A DNA stretch of 18,586 nt from CAZNQW01 sp964575225 (GTDB taxonomy: Bacteria > Chloroflexota > Anaerolineae > JAAYZQ01): contig CAZNQW010000053.1 in NCBI GenBank assembly GCA_964575225.1, positions 1 to 18,586 of the forward strand, given 5' to 3'. Positions 7,456-14,567 of this stretch are shown in pieces. The notes below the pieces were generated by a model. It worked only from the letters and a program-made list of their open reading frames with translations, was not told where the DNA came from and made no database searches. A program made the position numbers and the translations under genes. Each line of letters starts with the position of its first letter. Position 1 is the stretch's first letter.

Positions 7456-8367
7456 GTGACCGAATTGAGAACAGGCGTTGTCCTTCAGGCTCGGAGTGGC
7501 CGGCACCGGGTGCAAGATGGTGACCAGACGGTCTTTTGCTCGGTCCGGGGCAAACTCAAGCGGGATCGGTTGCTCACCGATCTGATCGCCACCGGCGACG
7601 TCGTCCGCTGGCTGTCCACCCGCCCGGGACGAGGGGTCATCGAAGAGGTGTTGCCCCGCACGACCCAGCTCAGCCGGTTGCAACCCGGACCGGGCCGGGT
7701 CCCGGTGGAAGATGTGATCGTGGCCAATCCCGACCAGGCCGTCTTTATCTTTGCTGTGAAGGACCCCACTCCTCACCTGCGCCTGCTGGACCGGCTTTTG
7801 GTCATCGCCGAGAATAACGACCTACCAGCTATCCTCTGCGCCAACAAGGTGGATCTCTTGACCGATCGGTCGGCCGCCTACGAGTTGTTTGAGGTGTACG
7901 AGGAGATCGGCTATCCTGTGCTCTACACTAGCGTCGAGACGGGGGAGGGCGTAGACCGGCTGCGTGAGGTTCTGCGTGGCAAGCTAAGCGTCCTCTCAGG
8001 TCCTTCGGGGGTGGGCAAGAGCAGCCTTCTCAACGCTGTGCAGCCCGATCTGGGCCTGGCCACCCGGCATATCAGCGAGGCGACGGGCAAAGGACGCCAC
8101 ACGACGGTCACTGTGCGCTTGTGGCCGCTAGAGGGCGGTGGCTATGTGGCCGATACACCGGGGTTGCGCGAGGCGGGCCTGTGGGATATTGAGCCCGAGG
8201 AACTGGCCTGGCATTTTCGAGAGATGCGCCCCTACCTCAGCGATTGCCGCTTTTCCACCTGCACCCACACCCACGAACCGGGCTGCGCCGTCAAACAGGC
8301 CGTCGATTCGGGGTTGGTTAGCGAACCCCGCTACGAAAGTTACTGCCGTTTGCTGGAAGAGGGTTAG
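7456..8367 (+). CDS. rsgA: Small ribosomal subunit biogenesis GTPase RsgA
   Basis: This is a 303-residue cytoplasmic GTPase that assists late 30S subunit maturation. An N-terminal OB-fold (TGVVLQARSGRHRV...GDVVRW) is followed by a circularly permuted GTPase domain. NKVD (130-133) comes before the P-loop GPSGVGKS (182-189), and DTPG (233-236) follows; this order is diagnostic of the YjeQ/YloQ family. The C-terminal zinc finger has C264-x4-C269-x-H271-x5-C277, matching the family pattern. GTG 7456 is preferred over ATG 7429 because it has a ribosome site and its MTELRTG start resembles short RsgA homologues; with ATG the protein would be 312 residues. It is monocistronic under its own promoter, with a hairpin after the stop. 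Confidence 0.95.
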   Translation: MTELRTGVVLQARSGRHRVQDGDQTVFCSVRGKLKRDRLLTDLIATGDVVRWLSTRPGRGVIEEVLPRTTQLSRLQPGPGRVPVEDVIVANPDQAVFIFAVKDPTPHLRLLDRLLVIAENNDLPAILCANKVDLLTDRSAAYELFEVYEEIGYPVLYTSVETGEGVDRLREVLRGKLSVLSGPSGVGKSSLLNAVQPDLGLATRHISEATGKGRHTTVTVRLWPLEGGGYVADTPGLREAGLWDIEPEELAWHFREMRPYLSDCRFSTCTHTHEPGCAVKQAVDSGLVSEPRYESYCRLLEEG

Positions 8368-8380
8368 CCTGGAGTAGGAA

Positions 8381-8424
8381 TCGGGCCAGGATGCCGCTGA
8401 ACAAGATGGGGCATCCCGGCCCGA
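8381..8424. terminator. Long hairpin between convergent rsgA and zinc-ribbon gene (probable terminator)
   Basis: Arms 8381-8395 and 8410-8424 pair over 15 bp with one mismatch, which becomes a G-U wobble in the minus-strand transcript. The loop is 14 nt. No clear T-tract follows on either side, so intrinsic termination is uncertain, but the position between convergent stops (8367, 8442) is typical. Confidence 0.55.
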
Positions 8425-8441
8425 ATGGGCTGCGAACTGTC

Positions 8442-9035
8442 TTATTTGATCCGGTCACCGAGCAGTGGCTTTAATGCGTTCTTGGTCTGTTTGGCGTTGG
8501 TTGTCTTGAGGTTGATTTTGTACTTTTCGCGGGCCTCGATAATCAGTTCATCGGGCTGATCCGACTCGGAATCGTAATTGGATTTGGTTTTGGCTTTTTT
8601 GATCTCGGCCAAGGGGATGGAAAAGCTGTCGGGGTTTTCGGCCAGGATCGCCTCGACCGGCATCTGGAGATAACGGTCGACGATGGAGCTGTTGCTGGAG
8701 ATCATGGCCCCCCACTGGCCAAAGAACCCCTTACCCTGCTCTTTGGCCTGTTCTTTGGCCTCGGCTGCAGCTTCTTTGAGCATCTCGGAGGTCAGCCGGG
8801 CAAACACCAGCCGCTGGGGGGTCAGCACAAGATTGTAGGCATCGGCCTTGAACAGCCCCCTTTTGATCTCCACGTTTGGGATGATGCCGACGACCGATTC
8901 GCCAGAAGCGGGTTGTGCGGGAGATGGCGCTGCTGTGAGCGCCCCGCCGCACCGGTTACAGAATCGACTACCAGGTTCGATGGCCGCTCCACAATGCGGA
9001 CATTCCTCGACAGCATGGCTGAACTGAGCACTCAT
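8442..9035 (-). CDS. Zinc-ribbon protein of unknown function
   Basis: This is a 197-residue soluble protein. An N-terminal zinc ribbon (C12-P-H-C15 ... C26-N-R-C29) is followed by a short Ala/Pro/Ser linker. The remaining globular region (about 47-197), GIIPNVEIKRGLFKADAYNLVLTPQRLVFARLT, has the beta-strand pattern of a PH-like domain. An Ala/Glu/Lys/Gln-rich helix (about 85-102) is inserted in it. No signal peptide or membrane segment is seen and no catalytic motif is recognised. A cytoplasmic sensor or adaptor is possible but unproven. Start ATG 9035 is supported by AAAGGA 8 nt upstream and a near-consensus promoter ending about 36 nt before it. It is monocistronic and convergent with rsgA. 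Confidence 0.8.
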   Translation of the reverse strand: MSAQFSHAVEECPHCGAAIEPGSRFCNRCGGALTAAPSPAQPASGESVVGIIPNVEIKRGLFKADAYNLVLTPQRLVFARLTSEMLKEAAAEAKEQAKEQGKGFFGQWGAMISSNSSIVDRYLQMPVEAILAENPDSFSIPLAEIKKAKTKSNYDSESDQPDELIIEAREKYKINLKTTNAKQTKNALKPLLGDRIK

Positions 9036-9078
9036 TTTTTTATCCTTTCATCGTGTTTTGGGGAGGTACGTCCTGCTT

Positions 9079-9107
9079 ATTATACCAGGAACCTCGCGGC
9101 TTGGCAA
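9079..9107 (-). promoter_or_regulatory. Sigma-70-type promoter for the zinc-ribbon gene
   Basis: On the minus strand, the -35 TTGCCA (9102-9107), a 17-bp spacer and the -10 TATAAT (9079-9084) form the promoter. It has the same extended element CTGGTATAATA as the ectoenzyme promoter. The predicted leader is about 36 nt. Confidence 0.78.
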
Positions 9108-9113
9108 AGCCGC
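9096..9113. promoter_or_regulatory. Inverted repeat overlapping the -35 of the zinc-ribbon gene (possible operator)
   Basis: GCGGCTT-GGCA-AAGCCGC has perfect 7-bp arms with a 4-bp spacer and covers the whole -35 box (9102-9107). A dimeric regulator bound here would block RNA polymerase. It is also a possible hairpin. No cognate regulator is identified. Confidence 0.4.
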
Positions 9114-9231
9114 TTCAGCCTTGAGATGGTCCAAGTCGGGCCATGGACCTGCTCCACCGCTCGCCGCCCATGTCCTCATTTGATTTCGGCCTTCGCTCTT
9201 ATTTGTTCACCGCTCCCGTCCCAACCTGCTC

Positions 9232-9256
9232 ACCGTCCCCGTCAACCGGGGACGGT
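9232..9256. repeat. Strong isolated palindrome (REP-like hairpin)
   Basis: Perfect 10-bp arms ACCGTCCCCG / CGGGGACGGT surround a 5-nt loop (TCAAC). It has no adjacent T-tract and lies mid-spacer, away from either gene end, so it does not look like a terminator. It may be a copy of a dispersed palindromic element; only one copy was noticed in the window. Confidence 0.5.
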
Positions 9257-9352
9257 CCTCGGGAACATCCTGCTACAGCGCACTCGTCCAATGGCCTGCA
9301 ACGCCCCCGAGTTTCGGGATGGCGCCATTTTCCGAGTATTGAAGCCTTGGTG

Positions 9353-9358
9353 TATAAT
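9353..9358 (+). promoter_or_regulatory. -10 box for tnaA
   Basis: A consensus TATAAT lies 36 bp before the ATG. The hexamer 17 bp upstream (TTCCGA) is a poor -35, so the promoter may need an activator. The ribosome site AAAGGAG (9381-9387) lies 7 nt before ATG 9395. Confidence 0.55.
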
Positions 9359-9394
9359 GGGTGCCACATACCCTACAGACAAAGGAGTCTATCG

Positions 9395-10771
9395 ATGGCC
9401 AAGTTCTTTCCCGAGCCCTTCCGGATCAAAGCCGTGGAGCCAATCAAGCTCACTTCGTTGGAGGCCAGGGAGGCTCTTCTGCGAGAGGTCGGTTACAACC
9501 CCTTTCTCATACGCGCGGAAGATGTCTATGTCGATCTGCTGACCGATTCCGGCACCTCTGCCATGAGCGATAACCAGTGGGCCGGTCTGATGGTGGGTGA
9601 CGAATCGTACGCCGGCTGCCGAAACTATTTTGCGCTCGAGTCGGCCATCCACGAGATCTTTGGCTTCCGGTTTTTTGTGCCCACTCACCAGGGACGGGCG
9701 GCGGAGAGCGTTCTGTTCTCGATAACGGTCCGCTCGGGGCTGCAGATTCCAAACAACATGCACTTTGACACCACACGCGCCAACATTGAGGCCCGCGGCG
9801 GTGTGGCCGTCGATTTGGTCATTGACGAGGGGCAGGAACCGACCAGCCATCACCCTTTTAAGGGCAACATCGACATCGCCAAGCTCCGGGAATTCATCGA
9901 GCGCGTGGGCCCACCCAGCATACCCCTGGGGATGCTGACCATTACCAACAACTCAGGCGGCGGCCAGCCGGTATCGATGCAAAATATCCGTGAGACGTCG
10001 GCCACCCTCCACGAGTATGGCATCCCCTTCTTTATCGATGCTTGTCGTTATGCCGAAAATTCCTACTTTATCAAGCTCCGCGAACCAGGATATGCCGACA
10101 AGAGCACATTGGAAATTGCTCGGGAAATCTTTTCCTACGCCGATGGCTGCACCATGAGCGCCAAGAAGGATGCCCTGGTCAATATCGGCGGCTTTTTGTG
10201 CATGAACGACCGCGACCTCTTTGAGCGAGCCAGCCAGGAGCTGATCCTGCGCGAAGGTTTTCCCACCTACGGCGGGCTCGCCGGCCGCGATCTGGAGGCC
10301 ATTGCACGGGGATTGTGGGAGGGACTGGACGAGAGTTATCTGGCCTATCGGCTGGCCCATACTCGCTACCTGGCCGATCGGCTGACCGAAGAGGGCGTGC
10401 CCATAGTCGAGCCGCCCGGCGGGCATGCCGTCTATCTCGACGCCCGGCGTTTTGCGCCTCACATCCCTCAAGAGCAGTTCCCCGGCCAGGCGCTGGTCGT
10501 GGCGCTGTATCGCGAGGGGGGCATTCGTGCTGTGGAGATTGGCAGTGTGATGTTTGCCCAGAAGGATGAGGAAACTGGGCAGGTGACCTATCCCGATATG
10601 GAGTTGGTGCGCCTGGCCATTCCCCGCCGTGTCTACACGCAATCTCACCTCGACTATGTGGCCGATACCATCATCGCTCTCCATCAGAAGCCGGAGAGCC
10701 TGCGCGGCCTGCGGATCGTGTACGAAACGCGCTATCTGAGGCATTTCACGGCTCGATTCGAACCGGTGTGA
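9395..10771 (+). CDS. tnaA: Tryptophanase (PLP-dependent beta-eliminating lyase)
   Basis: This 458-residue cytoplasmic enzyme should convert L-tryptophan to indole, pyruvate and ammonia. It is clearly in the tryptophanase/tyrosine phenol-lyase family: DLLTDSGTSAMSDNQWAG (48-64), PTHQGR (96-101), and the PLP lysine in SYADGCTMSAKKDALVNIGG (K257/K258). Overall it resembles tyrosine phenol-lyase in length and sequence, but the specificity residues point to tryptophan. D125 in HFDTT matches tryptophanase Asp137 (Thr124 in tyrosine phenol-lyase). I382 in AVEIGS matches Ile396 (Arg381 in tyrosine phenol-lyase, needed for the phenol). Start ATG 9395 has an AAAGGAG site; a longer frame from 9143 is rejected. 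The UlaG-like gene follows 56 bp downstream and may be cotranscribed. No tnaB-type permease or tnaC leader is present nearby. Confidence 0.87.
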   Translation: MAKFFPEPFRIKAVEPIKLTSLEAREALLREVGYNPFLIRAEDVYVDLLTDSGTSAMSDNQWAGLMVGDESYAGCRNYFALESAIHEIFGFRFFVPTHQGRAAESVLFSITVRSGLQIPNNMHFDTTRANIEARGGVAVDLVIDEGQEPTSHHPFKGNIDIAKLREFIERVGPPSIPLGMLTITNNSGGGQPVSMQNIRETSATLHEYGIPFFIDACRYAENSYFIKLREPGYADKSTLEIAREIFSYADGCTMSAKKDALVNIGGFLCMNDRDLFERASQELILREGFPTYGGLAGRDLEAIARGLWEGLDESYLAYRLAHTRYLADRLTEEGVPIVEPPGGHAVYLDARRFAPHIPQEQFPGQALVVALYREGGIRAVEIGSVMFAQKDEETGQVTYPDMELVRLAIPRRVYTQSHLDYVADTIIALHQKPESLRGLRIVYETRYLRHFTARFEPV

Positions 10772-10827
10772 TTCATGTGCTGCTGCGATAAAAGTTTGGC
10801 GCCGTAGACTCAGAGAGAGGGCACATC

Positions 10828-11538
10828 ATGAAGGTAACCTACATCCGCTGGTGCATGACCATTATCGAGACGGACGGCCTGACGCTGATCACCGATCCGG
10901 TCTTTCGCATGTTCGGCCTGGCTCAAGAGCCCAAGTCCTATCCCTTTGAGTGCATGCCCCGGCCCGACCTGGTCTTTATCTCCCACACTCACGCCGACCA
11001 CTTTGAACCCGCGACGCTTAAACGACTGGATCCCGATACACCGGTATGGATGCCGGCCGACAAGACGGCCCAGGCTGCCGGCCTGGGCCTCCGTGCGTTG
11101 CGCGGCGTCCAGGCCTGGGATGCGGCCGAGTTTCAGGGTATCCGACTGACGGCCGTACCTGCCGCCCATGCGGGTGGTGAGCTGGGGCTGGTCATAGAGG
11201 GGGAGCGAACGGTCTATTTCGCCGGGGATACGTCCCTCGACCGTGATCTATTCCGGCAGATCGGCGCCCGCTGGGCTCTCGATGCCGTGATCCTGCCCAT
11301 CGGCGACCTGCGCGCCCTCGGCTGGCCCCTGGGGCACATGACTCCCCGTCAGGCGCCCCAGGCTTTGCGCCTGTTGGGCGAGCCCCAGTGGGTGATACCC
11401 ACCCACTATAGCGGGATGAGCCTGGCGCCTTTGTTTTCATTTTGGGGTTCGCCCCGCAAGCTGGCCCGCGCCGTGGAAAAGGCGGAGCTGGGAGTGCTGC
11501 TGGGGACCACTCGCCCCCTGGACTCGGTGACGATCTAA
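10828..11538 (+). CDS. UlaG-like metallo-beta-lactamase-fold hydrolase
   Basis: This is a 236-residue cytoplasmic protein of the MBL superfamily, closest in style to UlaG/UPF0173 metal-dependent hydrolases. The metal site is complete: H53-T-H55-A-D57-H58, H114 (PAAHAGG), D134 (FAGDTSLD) and H193 (IPTHYSG). The opening strand pair (ETDGLTLITDPVF) is typical, although the usual G-H before it is replaced by W8-C9. Substrates in the family range from lactones to phosphodiesters, so none is assigned. A GAGAGG ribosome site lies 7 nt before the ATG. The 56-bp gap after tnaA lacks a convincing terminator or promoter, so cotranscription with tnaA is plausible, with no obvious shared pathway. Confidence 0.85.
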   Translation: MKVTYIRWCMTIIETDGLTLITDPVFRMFGLAQEPKSYPFECMPRPDLVFISHTHADHFEPATLKRLDPDTPVWMPADKTAQAAGLGLRALRGVQAWDAAEFQGIRLTAVPAAHAGGELGLVIEGERTVYFAGDTSLDRDLFRQIGARWALDAVILPIGDLRALGWPLGHMTPRQAPQALRLLGEPQWVIPTHYSGMSLAPLFSFWGSPRKLARAVEKAELGVLLGTTRPLDSVTI

Positions 11539-11561
11539 GGCGGCGGCAGGAGGCCGTCGCC
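11539..11561. terminator. GC hairpin between convergent genes (possible terminator)
   Basis: Arms 11539-11547 and 11553-11561 (GGCGGCGGC / GCCGTCGCC) pair over 9 bp with one mismatch and a 5-nt loop. It follows the TAA at 11538 directly and precedes the opposing stop at 11568. There is no T-tract, so the terminator call is tentative. Confidence 0.4.
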
Positions 11562-11567
11562 GCGGAT

Positions 11568-12149
11568 CTAGTTCAACAGCGGCTGGATCAGAGTGAGGGA
11601 ATGAGCGCCGGCCCAGGCCACGAAGGTGGTCTTGATCGTCTTGCCCACAAGGCTGATGAGCAAGAATCGCCATAGCGGAAAGCGAAGCGTACCTGCGGCG
11701 ATACCGGCCAGATCGAACACCGGATTGGGGATGACCGACAGGAGGAAAATGGTGATATCGCCACGCCGCATCATCCACTCGGTCAACCGCGTGTAGAGTT
11801 TTTGATCCTCGATGATGGCGCGGCCGCCGAAACCTGCCAGATAGCCGGTGATCTCGCCCACCGTTTCGCCTGTGCCTGCTGCCAGCCCCACCAGCACGGG
11901 GGGCAGAGCCGTACCCATGGCAAAGACCAGGGCCAGGCTGGGTGCGGGCAGAATGATGGTAGCGCAACCAAACATGCTGACCAAAAAGATGCCGGGATAG
12001 CCGATCGCCGCTAGTGCGGCAAACTGATCGCGGAAGGCAAAAATGGCTACGCTAATGCCCAACACTGCCACGACGATCAGCAGTCGAAGCAGCTTTGTGC
12101 TCCACGGCAGCGGTGCCTTTTTGGGGGCATGGGGTGGCGTTTGAGACAT
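11568..12149 (-). CDS. VTT-domain (DedA-like) inner-membrane protein
   Basis: This is a 193-residue protein. A Pro-rich N-terminus is followed by a membrane helix (LLRLLIVVAVLGISVAIFAF) and a VTT/SNARE-associated (DedA superfamily) core. The core includes GYPGIFLVSMFGCATIILPAPSLALVFAMG, then AAGTGETVGEITGYLAGFGG with the acidic and Gly residues typical of the family, and FLLSVIPNPVFDLAGIAAG with the reentrant-loop Pro/Asn pattern. DedA-type proteins have been linked to flipping of lipid carriers such as undecaprenyl phosphate. That would fit its position at the end of a glycan operon using a lipid carrier, but this is inference. Start 12149 is preferred over 12179: AGGA lies 5 nt upstream and it leaves a 7-bp gap after the dehydrogenase stop instead of a 23-bp overlap. 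Confidence 0.82.
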   Translation of the reverse strand: MSQTPPHAPKKAPLPWSTKLLRLLIVVAVLGISVAIFAFRDQFAALAAIGYPGIFLVSMFGCATIILPAPSLALVFAMGTALPPVLVGLAAGTGETVGEITGYLAGFGGRAIIEDQKLYTRLTEWMMRRGDITIFLLSVIPNPVFDLAGIAAGTLRFPLWRFLLISLVGKTIKTTFVAWAGAHSLTLIQPLLN

Positions 12150-12156
12150 CGATTTC

Positions 12157-13503
12157 CTATCCGGACGGCATGGGCGCACCCACGCGCACGATCCAGGCTC
12201 GACCTTCCAGCCCTTGGGTCGCGTTGCAGGTGTCGACCACTAGATCGGCATGGCCCACCACTTGAGCGTAATCCACAGCGCGATGACCGGCGACGATCAG
12301 CACGCCATCGGCTGCCTCGATCTCTTCTCGACTCAAAGGAACGCTTTCCAGCCAACGTTCTTTGGGCAGGAACACATCGCGGCCCACGCGGTAGCGAGGT
12401 ACATAGGGATCGCTGTAGCGTACCCGCGCGCCCCGTTTCAGCAGCAGTTCGATGATTCTCTCGGCCGGCGAGTTCCGCGCATCGTCGATGTCCCTTTTAA
12501 AGGCCACACCGAGAACCAGGATTTTGGCCCCGGTCAAGGCCTTGCCCCTGCGCTCCAGGGCCTGGGCGGTCAGGTCGACGGCGTGATAGGGCATGGCCAG
12601 ATTCACCTCGGCTGCCAGCTCGATGAACTTGGTATAGAAATCAAACTCTCGGGCCTTCCAGCTCAGGTAATAGGGGTCCACCGGGATGCAGTGGCCGCCC
12701 ACCCCGGGTCCCGGGTAAAAGGGCATAAAGCCAAACGGTTTGGTCTTGGCCGCCTCGATCACTTCCCAAAGATCGATGCCCATCCGCTCTGATAGCAGGG
12801 CCAGCTCGTTTACCAGGGCAATGTTCACGCTACGATAGATATTCTCCAGGAGCTTGGACATTTCGGCAGCGCGCGGCGAAGAGACGACGTGGACGTGGGC
12901 AAACAACTGGGCCAGCAGCGCGCGGGCCAGTTCGGTGCACTGCGGCGTGAGTCCTCCCACCACCTTGGGCGTGTTCTCAACCGTAAACTGCTGATCGCCG
13001 GGATTGATCCGCTCGGGCGAGAACGCCAGGCAAAAGTCTAAACCGGCCTCGAGTCCCGATCCTTCCAGAATCGGCAGTACAACCTCTTCGGTGGTGCCGG
13101 GATAGGTGGTGCTTTGCAGGATCACCATCTGTCCCTGGTGCAGATGGAGGGAAATGCTCCGGGTTGACTCTTCGATATAGCCCAGGTCAGGGGCCTTCAT
13201 GGCGTCAAAGGGAGTCGGTACGCAGATAAAGATAGCGTCGGCCTTGGCTATGGTGTCGTACCCGGTTGTGGCCGACAATCGTCCGGCGGTGACCATGGAA
13301 CCCACGTCGGTCGATGCGACGTCCTGGATGTAACTCTCCCCTCGGAGCAGAGTCTGCACCTTGGTTTCGTCGAGGTCAATGCCCAGTACCTGGTATCCGG
13401 CGCGGGCAAATCCGACGGCCAGGGGCAGGCCTACATAGCCCAACCCAATGACGGCGATCTGTGCCGATCGATCTGCGATCTTGGCAGCCAGCGTGTGCAT
13501 CAT
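12157..13503 (-). CDS. Nucleotide-sugar 6-dehydrogenase (UDP-GlcNAc/ManNAc/glucose dehydrogenase family)
   Basis: This is a 448-residue cytoplasmic NAD-dependent enzyme oxidising the C6 hydroxyl of a UDP-sugar to a uronic acid. The Rossmann motif GLGYVG is at 20-25, ICVPTP at 93-98, and STTYPGTTEE at 131-140. SPERINPGD (162-170) and the catalytic Lys/Asn region EMSKLLENIYRSVNIALVNE (214-233) follow, with the catalytic C272 in GPGVGGHCIPVDPYYL. The C-terminal UDP-binding domain begins near 315 (KILVLGVAFKRDIDDARNSP). The INPGD and YPGPGVGGHC forms favour a WbpA-like UDP-GlcNAc 6-dehydrogenase over plain UDP-glucose dehydrogenase, but substrate cannot be settled by eye. ATG 13503 (followed by a second ATG) overlaps the WecA-like stop as ATGA, so the genes are translationally coupled. 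Confidence 0.9.
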   Translation of the reverse strand: MMHTLAAKIADRSAQIAVIGLGYVGLPLAVGFARAGYQVLGIDLDETKVQTLLRGESYIQDVASTDVGSMVTAGRLSATTGYDTIAKADAIFICVPTPFDAMKAPDLGYIEESTRSISLHLHQGQMVILQSTTYPGTTEEVVLPILEGSGLEAGLDFCLAFSPERINPGDQQFTVENTPKVVGGLTPQCTELARALLAQLFAHVHVVSSPRAAEMSKLLENIYRSVNIALVNELALLSERMGIDLWEVIEAAKTKPFGFMPFYPGPGVGGHCIPVDPYYLSWKAREFDFYTKFIELAAEVNLAMPYHAVDLTAQALERRGKALTGAKILVLGVAFKRDIDDARNSPAERIIELLLKRGARVRYSDPYVPRYRVGRDVFLPKERWLESVPLSREEIEAADGVLIVAGHRAVDYAQVVGHADLVVDTCNATQGLEGRAWIVRVGAPMPSG

Positions 13504-14567
13504 CCCCCGTGTCTCCTTGTAAGAAATGTGCCCTGGATTTCTTTGCCGGGAAAGTCTACCTGCTCGAGTCGCCAGAGTGCGACAACGGCTGCCAGGGCCA
13601 CGGTGCCGCCCACGACATAGCCTTCCACGATGCTTGCCCGGGTGATGAACAGAGCGACTACCCCCAAACCAGCGCAGATCAGATAGCAGATCAACACCGC
13701 CTCGCGTTTGGTATAGCCCAGGGCCACCAGCCGATGCGACAGATGGTCTTTGCCAGGCGTGGTCAACGGGTTCAGGCGGCGTCGGAGGCGGGAGATGATC
13801 ACCAGCGTCGTGTCAAACAGCGGCAGCCCCAGGATCAGGACCGGCACCATCCAGGTGACGATCTGCAAGCCTGTGGGGAACCGCAATTTGATGGCCACCG
13901 CCGACAGGATGAATCCCAGGAACAGACTTCCGGCGTCTCCCATAAAGATACTTGCCGGGTTCAAGTTGTAGACCAGAAACCCAATGCAGGCGCCCAATAG
14001 CGCCGCCGATAGCGCCCCAACCAGATACTGGTTGTTCATTGTGGCCAGCAACAGGAAATAGGTGGCGGCCGCAGCCCCCACTCCTCCCGACAGCCCGTCC
14101 ATGTTGTCCAACAAGTTCATGGCGTTGGTGATGACCACCACCCAGCCCAGCGTGAGGATCACATTGAGGGCATCCCAGGGAAAGGTGCCCACGTATACCC
14201 CGCTCACCACGAGGATCGAGGCGGCGGCAAATTGCCCAATGAGCTTGAGCAGGGGGCTTATGCCGTTCCGGTCATCCCATAGGCCCAGAAATGACATCAG
14301 ACTGGCGCCTACAAGAATGCTAATCAACTCGTTCAGCCGAAAACGGTTGCCGAAAACGAGCAACGCGGCGATAAACGCCCCGTAGATGGCCATCCCCCCC
14401 ATCAGCGGCACCGGGTCCACATGGATTTTGCGGGCGTTGGGCCGATCGATGATACCAAGACGGATCGCCAATCGGCGTACCACCGGCGTGCCGCCAATGG
14501 CCAATGCCAATGCGCTGGCAAAGATGAGGAGGAAGGTCGTCACATTGCTGCCGCTCAACCCGCTCAT
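13500..14567 (-). CDS. WecA/TagO-type polyprenyl-phosphate sugar-1-phosphate transferase
   Basis: This is a 355-residue multi-pass membrane protein of the MraY/WecA family (glycosyltransferase family 4). It should start a surface glycan by transferring a HexNAc-1-phosphate from a UDP-sugar to undecaprenyl phosphate on the cytoplasmic face. Motifs are complete: RKIHVDPVPLMGG (47-58), WDD with D98-D99, NAMNLLDNMDGLSGG (148-162), FMGDAGSLFLG (208-218, D211) and the HLSHR loop (274-278). The HLSHR form and the PGKDHLSHRL context indicate the WecA/TagO branch rather than MraY. About ten hydrophobic segments are present. ATGA overlaps occur at both ends, with the ligase fusion upstream (14564-14567) and the dehydrogenase downstream (13500-13503), consistent with a single polysaccharide operon. 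Confidence 0.92.
   Translation of the reverse strand: MSGLSGSNVTTFLLIFASALALAIGGTPVVRRLAIRLGIIDRPNARKIHVDPVPLMGGMAIYGAFIAALLVFGNRFRLNELISILVGASLMSFLGLWDDRNGISPLLKLIGQFAAASILVVSGVYVGTFPWDALNVILTLGWVVVITNAMNLLDNMDGLSGGVGAAAATYFLLLATMNNQYLVGALSAALLGACIGFLVYNLNPASIFMGDAGSLFLGFILSAVAIKLRFPTGLQIVTWMVPVLILGLPLFDTTLVIISRLRRRLNPLTTPGKDHLSHRLVALGYTKREAVLICYLICAGLGVVALFITRASIVEGYVVGGTVALAAVVALWRLEQVDFPGKEIQGTFLTRRHGG

Larger units (their letters stand above)
9036..9394. other. Intergenic region between divergent zinc-ribbon gene and tnaA
   Basis: This 359-bp region has no supportable gene. It holds the minus-strand promoter (9079-9107), an inverted repeat over its -35, a strong isolated hairpin (9232-9256), a plus-strand -10 box (9353-9358) and the tnaA ribosome site (9381-9387). 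The in-frame upstream extension of tnaA (from 9143) has no tryptophanase-like sequence and contains the -10 box, so it is not coding. No tnaC-like leader peptide is visible; the predicted tnaA leader is only about 30 nt. Confidence 0.7.

Noticed and set aside
9143..9394. In-frame N-terminal extension of the tryptophanase (would give 542 residues)
   Set aside because: The sequence has no family similarity, contains the strong palindrome and the TATAAT box, and a clear AAAGGAG site precedes ATG 9395.
9395..10771. Annotation as tyrosine phenol-lyase
   Set aside because: Overall similarity fits, but the residues that set specificity (D125, I382) are those of tryptophanase.
12150..12179. Longer start for the VTT-domain protein at 12179
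   Set aside because: It would overlap the dehydrogenase by 23 bp and lacks a ribosome site as good as the AGGA before 12149.
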